Positions 19,425-29,221 of a DNA stretch of 64,000 nt are shown here, piece after piece; position 1 is the first letter of the stretch, and each line of letters begins with the position of its first letter. The notes beneath the pieces were generated by a model, which saw nothing but the letters and a program-made list of their open reading frames with translations, did no database searches and was not told the DNA's origin. The DNA lies in assembly GCA_029852775.1 (NCBI GenBank), contig LEKJ01000116.1:162789-226788 (forward strand). Direction: 5' to 3'. Both the position numbers and the translations under genes were made by a program. This stretch comes from Pasteurellaceae bacterium LFhippo2 (lineage in GTDB: Bacteria; Pseudomonadota; Gammaproteobacteria; Enterobacterales; Pasteurellaceae).

Positions 19425-20704
19425 TGCTTAGAACACTTTATACTGCGTTAAGCTACTTTATTCAGCCTTTTATTCTGTTATTAATGTTAAAAAAAGGCTT
19501 CAAACAAGCTGGCTATCGTAAACGTTTATGGGAACGTTATGGTTGCTATGACAGCCTAACACCTCCAAAGCCAAATGGAATTGTAGTTCATGCAGCTTCT
19601 GTTGGGGAAGTTATTGCTGCAACGCCATTAATTAAGGCGATTCAAGCTAAATATCCTGATTTAGCGATAACAGTCACAACAGTGACACCAACGGGATCGG
19701 CACGTGTAAAAGCTGCTTTTGGTAAAAGTGTTTCGCATTTTTATCTGCCTTATGATCTGCCGGATGTTATCAGACGCTTTATTTGCTTTGTTCAGCCTAA
19801 AGCCTTTATTGTGATTGAAACTGAATTATGGCCAAATCTGATTCGTGAAATGACAAAAAGCAATGTGCCTTTTATTATTGCTAATGCACGTTTATCGCCT
19901 CGTTCTGCAAAACGCTATGGCTGGATAAAGCCGCAAATTAGCAATATGCTGAATGAAATCAAACTGATTATGGCACAAGATCAAGTTAGTGCAGATCGCT
20001 ATCTTGGATTAGGCTTTCCTGCAGAAAGATTAATTAATACAGGCAATCTAAAATTTGATCTTGAGATTAGTGATGAACAACGTGAAAAGATCACAAATAC
20101 TCGCCAACAATTAAAATTAGCTAATCGTCCTGTTTGGATTGCAGGAAGTACCCATGAAGGCGAAGAAAAAATTATTTTAGAAGCGCATCAACGCTTACTA
20201 AAAACCTACAAAGATTTAGTTCTGATTTTAGTTCCACGTCATCCAGAACGTTTTGATAGTGTAGAGAATTTGATTAAGAGCATGGATATTTCTTATGTTA
20301 AACGCTCCGCTAAACAAGCTATTCAGCGTAATACGCAAGTGATGCTTGGCGATACAATGGGCGAAATGATGATTCTTTATGGCTTGGCACAAATTGCATT
20401 TGTTGGCGGAAGTCTAGTCAAACTCGGCGGGCATAATCCTTTAGAGCCGATTGCCTTTGAATTGCCAGTTATTTCGGGCGTATATACCTATAATTTCCCT
20501 GAAGTATTTGAGAAATTACGGACTGTTCAAGGTGTGATCGAGATTGAAAACAGCTGTGATAATTTAGTCGAAGCTGTTGAGTTATTGCTCACTGACAAAG
20601 AGAAAAAACAGCAGATTAGCCAAGCTGGTTATGAAGTATTACAAGAGAATCAAGGCGCATTGGCAAGACATCTTGATATTCTTGCCCCTTATTTAGAAAA
20701 ATAG
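19424..20704 (+). CDS. waaA: 3-deoxy-D-manno-octulosonic acid transferase WaaA (KdtA)
   Basis: 426 residues. An N-terminal membrane anchor is followed by a GT30 domain with [20 protein letters not shown], the helix [18 protein letters not shown], and the donor-binding [19 protein letters not shown] near residue 330. It adds Kdo from CMP-Kdo to lipid IVA. In Haemophilus the enzyme adds a single Kdo; whether this one does is not visible. It is coupled to waaL and followed by coaD. Confidence 0.97.
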   Translation: MLRTLYTALSYFIQPFILLLMLKKGFKQAGYRKRLWERYGCYDSLTPPKPNGIVVHAASVGEVIAATPLIKAIQAKYPDLAITVTTVTPTGSARVKAAFGKSVSHFYLPYDLPDVIRRFICFVQPKAFIVIETELWPNLIREMTKSNVPFIIANARLSPRSAKRYGWIKPQISNMLNEIKLIMAQDQVSADRYLGLGFPAERLINTGNLKFDLEISDEQREKITNTRQQLKLANRPVWIAGSTHEGEEKIILEAHQRLLKTYKDLVLILVPRHPERFDSVENLIKSMDISYVKRSAKQAIQRNTQVMLGDTMGEMMILYGLAQIAFVGGSLVKLGGHNPLEPIAFELPVISGVYTYNFPEVFEKLRTVQGVIEIENSCDNLVEAVELLLTDKEKKQQISQAGYEVLQENQGALARHLDILAPYLEK

Positions 20705-20709
20705 AGAAT

Positions 20710-21189
20710 ATGACACAAACTGTACTTTATGCAGGGACTTTTGATCCCATTACTAATGGCCATTTAGATATTATTCAACGCGCATCTAAATTGTTTGGAA
20801 AAGTGATTATTGCCGTTGCTAAAAACCCAAGTAAACAACCACTATTTGATTTGGAGCAGCGTGTTAAGCTTGTTGAACAGAGTTGTTCTCATCTAAATAA
20901 TATTGAAGTGATTGGATTTAGTGGTTTACTTGCAGATTTAGCTAAACAGCATAATGTGGTAAGTTTAATTCGTGGTTTACGTGGCAGTGATGATATTGAA
21001 TATGAAATTCAGCTTGCACAGCTTAATGATAAACTTGCAGGGGAATTAGAAACAATTTTCTTCCCGCCTTCTATTGAATGGCGCTATCTCTCTTCCACAA
21101 TGGTAAGAGAAATTTACCGCCATAACGGTGATATAAAACAGTTTGTGCCACAAACCGTTTATACAGCGTTATTAAGCCAAAAATCTTAA
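20710..21189 (+). CDS. coaD: Pantetheine-phosphate adenylyltransferase CoaD
   Basis: 159 residues with the nucleotidyltransferase motif [13 protein letters not shown] at residues 10-22 and [20 protein letters not shown]. The C-terminal [20 protein letters not shown] holds the ISSTxxR-type motif. It makes dephospho-CoA from 4'-phosphopantetheine and ATP. The waaA-coaD (kdtA-kdtB) pairing is common in gammaproteobacteria. It ends just before a two-hairpin repeat. Confidence 0.98.
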   Translation: MTQTVLYAGTFDPITNGHLDIIQRASKLFGKVIIAVAKNPSKQPLFDLEQRVKLVEQSCSHLNNIEVIGFSGLLADLAKQHNVVSLIRGLRGSDDIEYEIQLAQLNDKLAGELETIFFPPSIEWRYLSSTMVREIYRHNGDIKQFVPQTVYTALLSQKS

Positions 21190-21216
21190 AAATGTAAATG
21201 GTATCCCCGTATTTTA

Positions 21217-21297
21217 ATGGTTCAAGCGTCCACGCTTGGACCTTAAGTTAAGTCATTTGAGAAAACATATTGCCACAAACGTGGACGTTTGCGCCAT
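21217..21297. repeat. Two-hairpin interspersed repeat, copy 2 (ATGG...CCAT family)
   Basis: Same layout as 4871-4959: left hairpin CAAGCGT-CC-ACGCTTG, right hairpin CAAACGT-GG-ACGTTTG, ATGG at the left end and CCAT at the right. The inner spacer is different and shorter. It lies between coaD and orn. Confidence 0.85.
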
Positions 21298-21325
21298 CAG
21301 AGTATATAAAATTATAGGAATAACA

Positions 21326-21874
21326 ATGTCTCAAGATAAACAAAATTTAATTTGGATCGATTTAGAAATGACAGGTTTAGATCCAGAAAAAGAGCGTATT
21401 ATTGAAATAGCAACAATCGTTACCGATAAAGATCTCAACATTTTAGCCGAAGGCCCTGTTCTTGCTGTTCATCAATCAGATGAATTATTAGCAAAAATGA
21501 GCGCTTGGTGCGTTAAAACCCATACTGAAAATGGTTTAGTCGAGCGTGTTAAGCAGAGTAAATTAACGGAACGAGCTGCAGAATTACAAACCCTTGATTT
21601 CTTAAAAAAATGGGTGCCAAAAGGCACATCGCCGATTTGTGGCAATAGTATTGCGCAAGATAAACGTTTTTTATACAAATATATGCCTGAGCTTGCGGAC
21701 TATTTCCATTATCGCCATTTAGATGTGAGTACTTTAAAAGAGCTTGCAAGCCGCTGGAAGCCCGAAATGTTAAAACAGTTCGCTAAAAGCAATACTCATC
21801 TTGCATTAGATGATATTCGTGAATCCATTAATGAACTTAAATTTTACCGTGAACACTTTATTAAATTAGATTAA
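21326..21874 (+). CDS. orn: Oligoribonuclease Orn
   Basis: 182 residues from ATG at 21326, chosen because AGGAA is upstream and the family starts near [19 protein letters not shown] longer in-frame reading from 21236 would translate the intergenic repeat and is rejected. DEDDh exonuclease: Asp/Glu in [10 protein letters not shown], then [14 protein letters not shown] and the final H/D in [13 protein letters not shown]. It degrades very short RNA and diribonucleotides in the cytoplasm. tsaE starts 3 bases after the stop. Confidence 0.97.
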   Translation: MSQDKQNLIWIDLEMTGLDPEKERIIEIATIVTDKDLNILAEGPVLAVHQSDELLAKMSAWCVKTHTENGLVERVKQSKLTERAAELQTLDFLKKWVPKGTSPICGNSIAQDKRFLYKYMPELADYFHYRHLDVSTLKELASRWKPEMLKQFAKSNTHLALDDIRESINELKFYREHFIKLD

Positions 21875-21876
21875 AA

Positions 21877-22377
21877 ATGACGACAACCTATAGCCAATAT
21901 TTTGAAAATGAAGAGCAAATGTTGCAATTTGGGCAACAACTAGCGGTCAAATTTCAGCAATTTCTTGCAAAAAATCAGCAAAGTGCATTAGTAATCTATC
22001 TTAATGGGGAACTTGGTGCAGGGAAAACGACTCTTACTCGCAGTATTGTTAGAGCTTTTGGCCATCAAGGTAATGTTAAAAGCCCGACTTACACTCTTGT
22101 TGAGGAATATCAGCTTAATCCTTATGCGATTTATCACTTTGATCTGTATCGTTTAAGTGATCCAGAAGAACTAGAGTTTATGGGGATTCGTGATTATTTC
22201 CAACCTCAAACAATCTGCCTACTTGAATGGGCAAGCCGTGGAGAAGGAATGATTCCTGCGGCAGATATAATTGTTCAGATTGATTATGCGCAAACAGGCA
22301 GAAATATCACATTAATTCCTAAAACAGAGAGTGGAACACAATTAATTGCAAATTTTTTGGCGGATAGAACCGCTTGA
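21877..22377 (+). CDS. tsaE: tRNA N6-threonylcarbamoyladenosine biosynthesis ATPase TsaE
   Basis: 166 residues. Walker A is in NGELGAGKTTLTRSIVRAFG near residues 46-65; SPTYTLVEEY and HFDLYRL follow, and LLEWASRGEGMIP is the family end motif. TsaE acts with TsaB and TsaD to place the t6A modification at position 37 of tRNAs that read ANN codons. The tsaE-amiB order is conserved in gammaproteobacteria. Confidence 0.97.
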   Translation: MTTTYSQYFENEEQMLQFGQQLAVKFQQFLAKNQQSALVIYLNGELGAGKTTLTRSIVRAFGHQGNVKSPTYTLVEEYQLNPYAIYHFDLYRLSDPEELEFMGIRDYFQPQTICLLEWASRGEGMIPAADIIVQIDYAQTGRNITLIPKTESGTQLIANFLADRTA

Positions 22378-22392
22378 TCATTAGGTGAATCA

Positions 22393-23562
22393 ATGAATAA
22401 CAAATTTTTTAAAGGTCTTGGAATTGGCCTAATCAGTTTATTACTCAGCGTTTCAAGTTATGCACGCACAGTGATTGCGATTGACGCAGGACACGGCGGT
22501 AAAGACCCTGGTGCTATTGGTAAAACGTTAGGTTTAAAAGAAAAAGATATTACATTATCAATTGCACGTGAATTAAAAGCATTGCTTGATGCAGATCCCA
22601 ATTTCAAAGGCGTAATGACTCGCAGTGGCGACTATTTTATTCAGTTACCACAGCGTACTGAAATTGCGCGCCGTAATAAAGCAAATCTATTAATTTCTAT
22701 TCATGCCGACTCATCACCAAGTTCTGCTGCATTAAAAGGTGCATCGGTATGGGTTCTTTCTAACCGTCGTGCTAACGATGAAATGGGTATTTGGCTTGAA
22801 GAACACGAAAAGCAATCAGAGTTGCTGGGGGGAGCTGGTTCAATCTTATCAAATACAAATGAACGTTATTTAAACCAAACGGTATTGGATCTGCAATTTT
22901 CTCACTCTCAACGAGCTGGCTATGAGCTAGGACGTGCGGTATTAGGAAAATTAAGCAATGTAACTCAGCTAATCAAAAGCACACCACAGCATGCAAGTTT
23001 AAGTGTATTGCGTTCTCCTGATATTCCATCGATCTTAGTGGAAACCGGCTTTTTATCTACGCCATCAGAAGAACAGCGTTTAGCAACTTCTTCTTACCGT
23101 AAACAGATTGCTCGTGCGATTTATCAAGGGTTAGTGGCGTATCGTAGTAAATTACCTGCAAGTGCAACTAAAGCGGTTTATAAAGAAGTAAAACCAACTG
23201 AAACGAAAACAGAAGCTAAAAAAACCGAAAGTAAAAAAGTAGAAGAAAAGAAATCAGATACTAAAGCAAAAACAGCTAAAGTTGAAGAACCGAAAAAGAA
23301 TCTGAAATCTGAAGAAAATGCGAAAGATACTGCTAAGAAATCAGAAAAAACTAAGGAAAATTCAAAAACTGAAAAACCTAAACAAGAAGAAAGCAAACAA
23401 GCTCAAGTTGTTGATGTTAATGCAAAATTCCATGTTGTTCAGCAAGATCAAACGCTCTACTCTATCGCGCGAATGTATAAAACAACGCCAGAAAAATTAA
23501 GCGAGCTTAACAATATCCAAAACAATAAAATTGTAGTGGGTAAGAAGTTAAGATTAAAATAG
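22393..23562 (+). CDS. amiB: N-acetylmuramoyl-L-alanine amidase with LysM domain (AmiB-like)
   Basis: 389 residues. A signal peptide ends near SVSSYA (residue 24). The amidase_3 domain has [25 protein letters not shown] and the late Glu in [16 protein letters not shown] Lys/Glu-rich low-complexity linker runs about residues 262-335. One LysM domain closes the protein ([18 protein letters not shown] to the end). It cuts peptidoglycan cross-bridging stems during daughter-cell separation. Gene placement after tsaE and the LysM tail both favour AmiB. Confidence 0.95.
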   Translation: MNNKFFKGLGIGLISLLLSVSSYARTVIAIDAGHGGKDPGAIGKTLGLKEKDITLSIARELKALLDADPNFKGVMTRSGDYFIQLPQRTEIARRNKANLLISIHADSSPSSAALKGASVWVLSNRRANDEMGIWLEEHEKQSELLGGAGSILSNTNERYLNQTVLDLQFSHSQRAGYELGRAVLGKLSNVTQLIKSTPQHASLSVLRSPDIPSILVETGFLSTPSEEQRLATSSYRKQIARAIYQGLVAYRSKLPASATKAVYKEVKPTETKTEAKKTESKKVEEKKSDTKAKTAKVEEPKKNLKSEENAKDTAKKSEKTKENSKTEKPKQEESKQAQVVDVNAKFHVVQQDQTLYSIARMYKTTPEKLSELNNIQNNKIVVGKKLRLK

Positions 23563-23568
23563 TGAACA

Positions 23569-23598
23569 AATAGCGACCTAACTGGTCGCTATTTTTTT
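23569..23598 (+). terminator. Intrinsic terminator after amiB
   Basis: Stem TAGCGACC / GGTCGCTA around TAACT, followed by seven T. Confidence 0.92.
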
Positions 23599-23677
23599 GA
23601 CTATGTGAAAGCGGTCACAGACTACCTTGCATAAATTTTGTAGAATAAATTCGAAACTATTATCTTTCGGAGGATGT

Positions 23678-25114
23678 ATGTCTGATTCTAGATACGCTTC
23701 ATTGAAGAAGCTAACTAAGTTCCCACTTGAACTTGCTCGTAAAAGAAAAGTTCTCTTTTTTATTGGTTCTTGCTTATTCGCTACATTAATGGCTTATTTT
23801 CTTGCTGATCCAATCTTTACTCAAACCCAAGTTTACGTTATCGCATTACTTTTTTTTGCAATTTCTTTATGGGTTACAGAAGCTATTCCCCCATTTTCAG
23901 TTGGTATTTTAATTATCGGCTGCCTTGTTTTGATTATGGGTTTAGATGCGGAACATAGTCATACAAAATATCTACAAACTTGGTCAGATAATATTATCTG
24001 GTTATTTTTGGGCGGTTTTTTTCTTGCTGAAGCGATGAAAAAAACCAAACTAGATATTCTCTTATTACAATACGTATTGCCGCGCTTTGGCCAAAATCCA
24101 CGTAGTGTCCTATGGGGATTGATGTTAGTTACAGCAATTATGTCGATGTTTATGAGTAATACGGCAACAACAGCAATGATGATTGCAACTGTTAGCCCGA
24201 TTTTTGTAAGTCTCGATAAAAAAGCTAATTTTTCACGAGCTTTATTGCTTGGAATTCCTGCTGCGGCTTCAATTGGTGGAATGGGAACAATCATAGGTTC
24301 GCCGCCTAATGCGATTGCAGTTGGCGCTTTAGAAAATGCAGGCTATTCGATCTCATTTTTAGAGTGGATGTTGATTGGCACTCCTATTGCATTTGTACTT
24401 CTATTTGCATTCTGGAGAACTTTGATTATCCGCTATCGCATTGGTGAACAGACAGAATTAACTTTCGATTTTCTATCTAAAGCAGTCGAAGTTGAAGAAT
24501 CGCAAGAAGAGAAGACGCAGAAATCTATCGTAATAGTTATTTTAGCTATCACGCTATTTTGCTGGCTTTTTGCTAAATGGCTAGGGATTCCCGTAGCCGC
24601 GGCATCAGGTATTCCAATCGTTGGCTTAACGATGTTAGGGATTTTAGATTCTGATGATATTCGCCAATTGCCTTGGGATACATTAATGCTTGTTGCTGGC
24701 GGTCTTGCGTTAGGACTAGCAATCGAAGAGCAGGGAATTGCGACTCATTTTGTATCAAAAATTAGCCACATTCAATTAAGCTTTACGACATTATTGATTC
24801 TATTTGGATTTATTACAGTGTTACTGTCTAATTTTATGAGTAATACGGCAGCAACCACAATCTTAATTCCAGTAGCATTATCGCTATTAGCTGTGGTTGG
24901 TGCGGATGTAAATCCAATTATTCTGCCATTAGTGATCGGTTTAAGTGCATCTTGTGCACTTTTCTTACCGGTATCAACGCCTCCAAATGCGATTGCATTT
25001 AGTACAGGCTTAATTCAACAATCAGAATTCCGTTTAGGCGGTGTAGTTGCTGGATTATTAGGGCCGGTATTTAGTATTGTTTGGGTTCTATTAATCGTTG
25101 GATTGATTTATTAA
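23678..25114 (+). CDS. DASS-family (SLC13) anion/dicarboxylate transporter
   Basis: 478 residues from ATG at 23678, chosen for the strong CGGAGGA site; an earlier in-frame start at 23627 has none. There are about 11-12 membrane segments and the two SNT motifs typical of the family: MSNTATTAMMIATVSPI near residue 160 and SNFMSNTAATTILIPVA near 388, plus IGSPPNAIAVG and VSTPPNAIAFS. It should be a sodium-coupled or exchange transporter for di- or tricarboxylates or sulfate; the substrate cannot be read from sequence. It stands alone between two terminators. Confidence 0.88.
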   Translation: MSDSRYASLKKLTKFPLELARKRKVLFFIGSCLFATLMAYFLADPIFTQTQVYVIALLFFAISLWVTEAIPPFSVGILIIGCLVLIMGLDAEHSHTKYLQTWSDNIIWLFLGGFFLAEAMKKTKLDILLLQYVLPRFGQNPRSVLWGLMLVTAIMSMFMSNTATTAMMIATVSPIFVSLDKKANFSRALLLGIPAAASIGGMGTIIGSPPNAIAVGALENAGYSISFLEWMLIGTPIAFVLLFAFWRTLIIRYRIGEQTELTFDFLSKAVEVEESQEEKTQKSIVIVILAITLFCWLFAKWLGIPVAAASGIPIVGLTMLGILDSDDIRQLPWDTLMLVAGGLALGLAIEEQGIATHFVSKISHIQLSFTTLLILFGFITVLLSNFMSNTAATTILIPVALSLLAVVGADVNPIILPLVIGLSASCALFLPVSTPPNAIAFSTGLIQQSEFRLGGVVAGLLGPVFSIVWVLLIVGLIY

Positions 25115-25149
25115 TCGCAAGCGCTTTTATTTAACAAAACTTTTACGAA

Positions 25150-25178
25150 AACGGACACCATCTGGTGTCCGTTATTTT
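25150..25178. terminator. Intrinsic terminator between the DASS transporter and thiI
   Basis: Stem AACGGACACCA / TGGTGTCCGTT with a 2-base turn, then TATTTTT; it lies between convergent genes. Confidence 0.88.
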
Positions 25179-25182
25179 TCGA

Positions 25183-26631
25183 TTAAGCTCTAAACACTTT
25201 TACATTATTAAAACCATTCTCTTTTAAATACAACGCTTGTAACTTGCTCATTACACCACGTTGGCAATAAAGCAGATAGTTTTTGCTTTGATCTAATGAA
25301 GCAAATTGGCTTGAAAGACGATAGAAAGGCATCTCTTTCACTTCTACACCTTCTAACTCAAACGGTTTATCATCAATCTCTTCTGGGCTACGAATATCAA
25401 GCACAATATCATTCTCACCAAGCTCTGACGTTGTTTCAACTGAAACCACTTCTTTTTCAGTTTGTACAGCAATTTCACGAATATCTAAGAAGCTTGCATT
25501 TGCGACAGCTTGTTCTAACACATCAAAGTTAAAGTTACCTTCTTCTTCGATAATTTTGCTTTCAATCGCTTTAACCGTTGGATTTTTAGAAATCACACCA
25601 CAGAATTCAGGCATTGATTTGGCAATATCATCGGTGCCAATCTGCTTCGCCATTGCGATAATTTGCTCTTTATCGTGAGTGATTAGTGGACGTAAAACTA
25701 AGGTATCAGAAGCTTTATCAATTAAGCGTAAGTTCGTTAATGTTTGGCTTGATACTTGACCTAATGCTTCGCCTGTTACAATTGCTTGAATATCAAAACG
25801 CTCGGCAATTTTGCTCGCAGCACGCACCATCATACGTTTTAACACCACACCCATTTGACCGTTATCGACTTTTTCTAAAATCTCACCAACCACATCTTCA
25901 AAGTTAATTGCCACAAAACGCACTTTATGTGATGTGCTGTAACGGCTCCAGATATGGTATGCCATCTGTTTTACACCAATTTCGTGTGCTGCACCGCCAA
26001 GGTTGAAGAAACAGTAATGCACACGTGATCCTCGACGTAACAGCATATAACTTGAAACACCAGAGTCAAAGCCGCCAGAAATTAATGAAAGCACATCTTC
26101 TTGCGTACCAATCGGATAACCGCCCAAACCTTCGTGGCGGGCTTTGATTAACAACATTTTGTCATTATCAATATCAATACGCACTGTGACATCAGGATTA
26201 CTCAAACGCACAATTGCCGACTCAATACGCTGATTTAAACCACCGCCAACATAGCGCTCAACATCTAATGAACGGAAATCGTGCTTACCTTTACGGCGTA
26301 CACGTACGCAGAAAGTCTTACCTTCCAGCTCATCTTTTACGGCGCTATAAGTTTGCTCAAAAATATCGTGCATTGTAGTGAAAGGTGTTTCTTCCACTTG
26401 CAAAATATGGTGAATACCCGGAGTGCGTTTTAAAAGATCGAGCACAAGATCGGCTTCTTCTTCAACTTTTGCACGCACTTCAATGAAGTCCCAGTTGCGA
26501 ATCACAGAGACATTTTCGGTTTCGCGTAATAGAACATTGCGAATATTAGACGTTAGGATTTTGATAAAGCGTTTACGTACCGAATCGCTTTTAATCATAA
26601 TTTCAGGGAATAATTTAATAATAAATTTCAT
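25183..26631 (-). CDS. thiI: tRNA 4-thiouridine synthase / thiamine sulfur carrier enzyme ThiI
   Basis: 482 residues from ATG at 26631, which gives the E. coli length and N-terminus [11 protein letters not shown]; a TTG start at 26643 is less likely. There is a ferredoxin-like and THUMP N-terminal part, then the PP-loop [20 protein letters not shown], then a C-terminal rhodanese domain with the sulfur-carrying Cys in [17 protein letters not shown]. It puts sulfur on U8 of tRNA and helps make the thiazole of thiamine. The gene is monocistronic and divergent from the zinc receptor. Confidence 0.97.
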   Translation of the reverse strand: MKFIIKLFPEIMIKSDSVRKRFIKILTSNIRNVLLRETENVSVIRNWDFIEVRAKVEEEADLVLDLLKRTPGIHHILQVEETPFTTMHDIFEQTYSAVKDELEGKTFCVRVRRKGKHDFRSLDVERYVGGGLNQRIESAIVRLSNPDVTVRIDIDNDKMLLIKARHEGLGGYPIGTQEDVLSLISGGFDSGVSSYMLLRRGSRVHYCFFNLGGAAHEIGVKQMAYHIWSRYSTSHKVRFVAINFEDVVGEILEKVDNGQMGVVLKRMMVRAASKIAERFDIQAIVTGEALGQVSSQTLTNLRLIDKASDTLVLRPLITHDKEQIIAMAKQIGTDDIAKSMPEFCGVISKNPTVKAIESKIIEEEGNFNFDVLEQAVANASFLDIREIAVQTEKEVVSVETTSELGENDIVLDIRSPEEIDDKPFELEGVEVKEMPFYRLSSQFASLDQSKNYLLYCQRGVMSKLQALYLKENGFNNVKVFRA

Positions 26632-26710
26632 AAAAATCTTCAATAAAACTAAGGAAAAATAAAACAGGCTATTCTAAAAGAATTTCAGCGAAAAAACATT
26701 CTCTTTTATA

Positions 26711-26729
26711 TCCATAATTTTTTTATGGA
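26711..26729. promoter_or_regulatory. Palindromic operator candidate 1 upstream of the ZnuD-like receptor
   Basis: Perfect palindrome TCCATAA-TTTTT-TTATGGA. A second CCATAA-N5-TTATGG with the same spacing lies 70 bases downstream. This looks like a dimeric repressor site, by context for zinc or iron control (Zur or Fur family), though the bases match neither the E. coli Zur nor Fur consensus well. Confidence 0.65.
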
Positions 26730-26780
26730 AACTATTGCAAGCGGTCGAATTTTTGAGTATCTTTGCGAACCTTAAATTAA

Positions 26781-26797
26781 CCATAAATTTATTATGG
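26781..26797. promoter_or_regulatory. Palindromic operator candidate 2 upstream of the ZnuD-like receptor
   Basis: CCATAA-ATTTA-TTATGG, same half-sites and spacing as 26711-26729. It ends 27 bases before the start codon and is followed by an AT-rich stretch (GAATAAAATAAAAAC) that may hold the -10 element, so binding here could block RNA polymerase. Confidence 0.65.
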
Positions 26798-26824
26798 AAT
26801 AAAATAAAAACTAAAGGGGAAAAA

Positions 26825-29209
26825 ATGTTTAATAAGAATAGGATTGCAATTTCACTACTGTTTGGTAGTAGTTTTGCTTATGCGGAAGATGTTGCGGTAT
26901 TGGATGAGATTTCTGTGGTTGGGCAGAGTGGTCCACAAGGCAATACAGTTACAGTGCTAAAAGCAAGCGATACGGTTATTGAAGGTAAAAAATTCAAAAA
27001 GCGTTCTGCAACTTTGGGAAATGCCCTTGCAGGAGAGTTAGGCGTTCATAGCAATCCATTTGGTGGCGGAGCCAGCTCGCCAATTATTCGTGGCCAAGAA
27101 GGTGTTCGTATTAAAATTTTGCAGAACAATTCTGATGTTGTGGATATGTCGAGTATTTCGCCTGATCATGCAGTTTCTGCCGATACATTGCTTTCTCAAC
27201 AAGTAGAACTACTTCGTGGCTCAAGTACGTTAATGTATGCAAGCAGTTCTCCTGCTGGCGTGCTGAATATTGTCGATGGTCGTATTCCCACAGAAAAACT
27301 CAAAAAAGGTTATGAAGTTGAAGCAAGCACTCGCTTCGATAGCGCAAGCAAAGAAAAAGTCGGTGTTCTTGGTGCTTCTGCTCAACTAGGTGAGCATTTT
27401 GTGGTGCGAGCTGAAGGCTTAACTCGCCATTCAGATAACTATCGTGTACCTAAACTTCAGCTAGGAGAAACTCTCAACTATGCGCCTGATACTTACAATA
27501 AATCAAAAGTCGGTACGCTTGGCCTTTCTTATGTAAGCGATAAAGGCTATTTAGGCGTTTCTCACTCTGAACGTCGCGATACCTATGGTTTACCGGGTCA
27601 TAACCATAAATTTGATAGCTGTATTGCGCATATCTATAACGAAAAGCGTGCAGAGCATCCTTATACTTACCCTTATCCACATTTAATTGAAGAACAAACT
27701 TTAACCGAAGTGCCACACTTCCATTGCGGAAGCGACCAAGCGCACGATCAAGCTCATAGCCACGATAATCCTTATGGTCATAAACACGACCATACTCACA
27801 AAGGCCCTTGGGTTGAGATGACTTCAAAACGTACCGATGTGCGTGGGGAAATTAAACAGCCAAATCGCTATTTGGATAAAGTCCGCTTAAGTTATGCAAA
27901 TGTTGATTATTATCACGATGAGCGTGACGCAGGTGTTGAAGGCGATCAATTTGCTAGTGCGCAGAAAAAAGCGCTTAAAGCCAAAGATTATGGCAAGCCC
28001 GTTAATATTTACAAAAATAAAGGCGAAAACTACCGCTTGGAGCTCTATCACTCGCCTTTTGGTAATGAAAAATCAGGCGAAGTAACAGGTGTTTGGGGCG
28101 TTCAATATCAGACTCAACAAAGTAGTGCTAATACCCCTGATAACCGAGAAAGCCGTTGGCCATTAGTTGAAAATAAACTGAAACAAATCAGCTTATTTGG
28201 TATTGAGCAATACACTTGGAAGGATTTTGCTTTTGAGCTTGGCGGACGGGTTGAACGTCAAAAAATCCATATTGATTATGATTTAGAGAAACTAGCAAAA
28301 CTGAAAAATCACTACTGCGCTTACCCTTGTCGTGCTTATCTTCCAAATTTAAACGACTATAAAGAGAACGCTTATTCTTATACGGGGACGGCGCATTGGT
28401 TCTTCCATCCAGATTATCAACTTTCATTTGTGGCATCACATAATGAACGTTTACCAAGTCCGATGGAGCTCTATTATCACGGCCAACATTTAGCGACTAA
28501 CTCTTTTGAGTATGGCAATCGAATGTTGAAAAAAGAGCAATCAAATAATGCAGAGTTAAGCCTTGCTTATCACTCAGACAAAATAGACTATAAATTAATC
28601 GGTTATTACAACCAGTTTAAAAACTATATTTTCAATGAAAATTTATATCGCGAAGCCAATCTCTATATGCGCCGCTACAATCAAGCTAAAGCACGTTTTT
28701 ATGGTTTTGAAGCTGAGTTAACTTACCGCTTTACACCTGATTATCAGCTAACGCTATTCGGTGATATGGTACGTGGAAAATTATTTGATGTGCCAAATGG
28801 TTACGAAATTACAGAGAATCCTGATTACGATCCAAAAAATGGTGAAATCAAACGCTTTATTAAAAGTGATAAAAAATTACCACAGGCAGATCGCGATGCA
28901 CCACGAGTACCGCCAACACGTTTAGGTATGCGTTTTAATGCACAGATTACGCCAAATTGGTCAACGAACTTGGAATATACCAAAGTATTTACCCAAAATC
29001 GTGTTAGTAAATTGGAGAGCGTGACCAAAGGCTATAACTTGGTTAATGCGGGGATAACTTATGAAAATAAATGGAAAGAGTTGGATTATACCCTAAGCTT
29101 AACGGCTAATAATCTACTCAATGAATCCGTTTATATTCATAGCTCGTACCACTCATTTGTACCACAAGTTGGGCGTAACTTTATCTTAGGCTTAGATGTA
29201 AAATTTTAA
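26825..29209 (+). CDS. znuD: TonB-dependent outer-membrane receptor, ZnuD-like (zinc)
   Basis: 794 residues from ATG at 26825 (AAAGGGG upstream), with signal peptide ending near SSFAYA. A TonB box-like LDEISVVG is followed by the plug domain (ALAGELGVHSNPF, IIRGQEGVRIKIL, VELLRGSSTLMYASSSPAGVL) and a 22-strand barrel ending in FILGLDVKF. Between about residues 298 and 327 is a His/Asp cluster (HFHCGSDQAHDQAHSHD, then GHKHDHTHKG), like the metal-binding loop of Neisseria ZnuD. Two Cys in this loop and two in NHYCAYPCRAY could form disulfides. It is followed 12 bases later by a surface-type lipoprotein gene. Haem uptake is the alternative, since ZnuD relatives were first seen as haem receptors. 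Confidence 0.88.
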   Translation: MFNKNRIAISLLFGSSFAYAEDVAVLDEISVVGQSGPQGNTVTVLKASDTVIEGKKFKKRSATLGNALAGELGVHSNPFGGGASSPIIRGQEGVRIKILQNNSDVVDMSSISPDHAVSADTLLSQQVELLRGSSTLMYASSSPAGVLNIVDGRIPTEKLKKGYEVEASTRFDSASKEKVGVLGASAQLGEHFVVRAEGLTRHSDNYRVPKLQLGETLNYAPDTYNKSKVGTLGLSYVSDKGYLGVSHSERRDTYGLPGHNHKFDSCIAHIYNEKRAEHPYTYPYPHLIEEQTLTEVPHFHCGSDQAHDQAHSHDNPYGHKHDHTHKGPWVEMTSKRTDVRGEIKQPNRYLDKVRLSYANVDYYHDERDAGVEGDQFASAQKKALKAKDYGKPVNIYKNKGENYRLELYHSPFGNEKSGEVTGVWGVQYQTQQSSANTPDNRESRWPLVENKLKQISLFGIEQYTWKDFAFELGGRVERQKIHIDYDLEKLAKLKNHYCAYPCRAYLPNLNDYKENAYSYTGTAHWFFHPDYQLSFVASHNERLPSPMELYYHGQHLATNSFEYGNRMLKKEQSNNAELSLAYHSDKIDYKLIGYYNQFKNYIFNENLYREANLYMRRYNQAKARFYGFEAELTYRFTPDYQLTLFGDMVRGKLFDVPNGYEITENPDYDPKNGEIKRFIKSDKKLPQADRDAPRVPPTRLGMRFNAQITPNWSTNLEYTKVFTQNRVSKLESVTKGYNLVNAGITYENKWKELDYTLSLTANNLLNESVYIHSSYHSFVPQVGRNFILGLDVKF

Positions 29210-29221
29210 AAGGAGACAATA

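Noticed and set aside
21236-21325. N-terminal extension of orn
   Set aside because: It translates the ATGG...CCAT repeat; the ATG at 21326 gives the usual Orn start and length.
26825-29209. Haem/haemoglobin receptor
   Set aside because: The His/Asp cluster near residue 298 and the lack of a clear FRAP-NPNL-type haem box favour zinc, though haem cannot be fully excluded.
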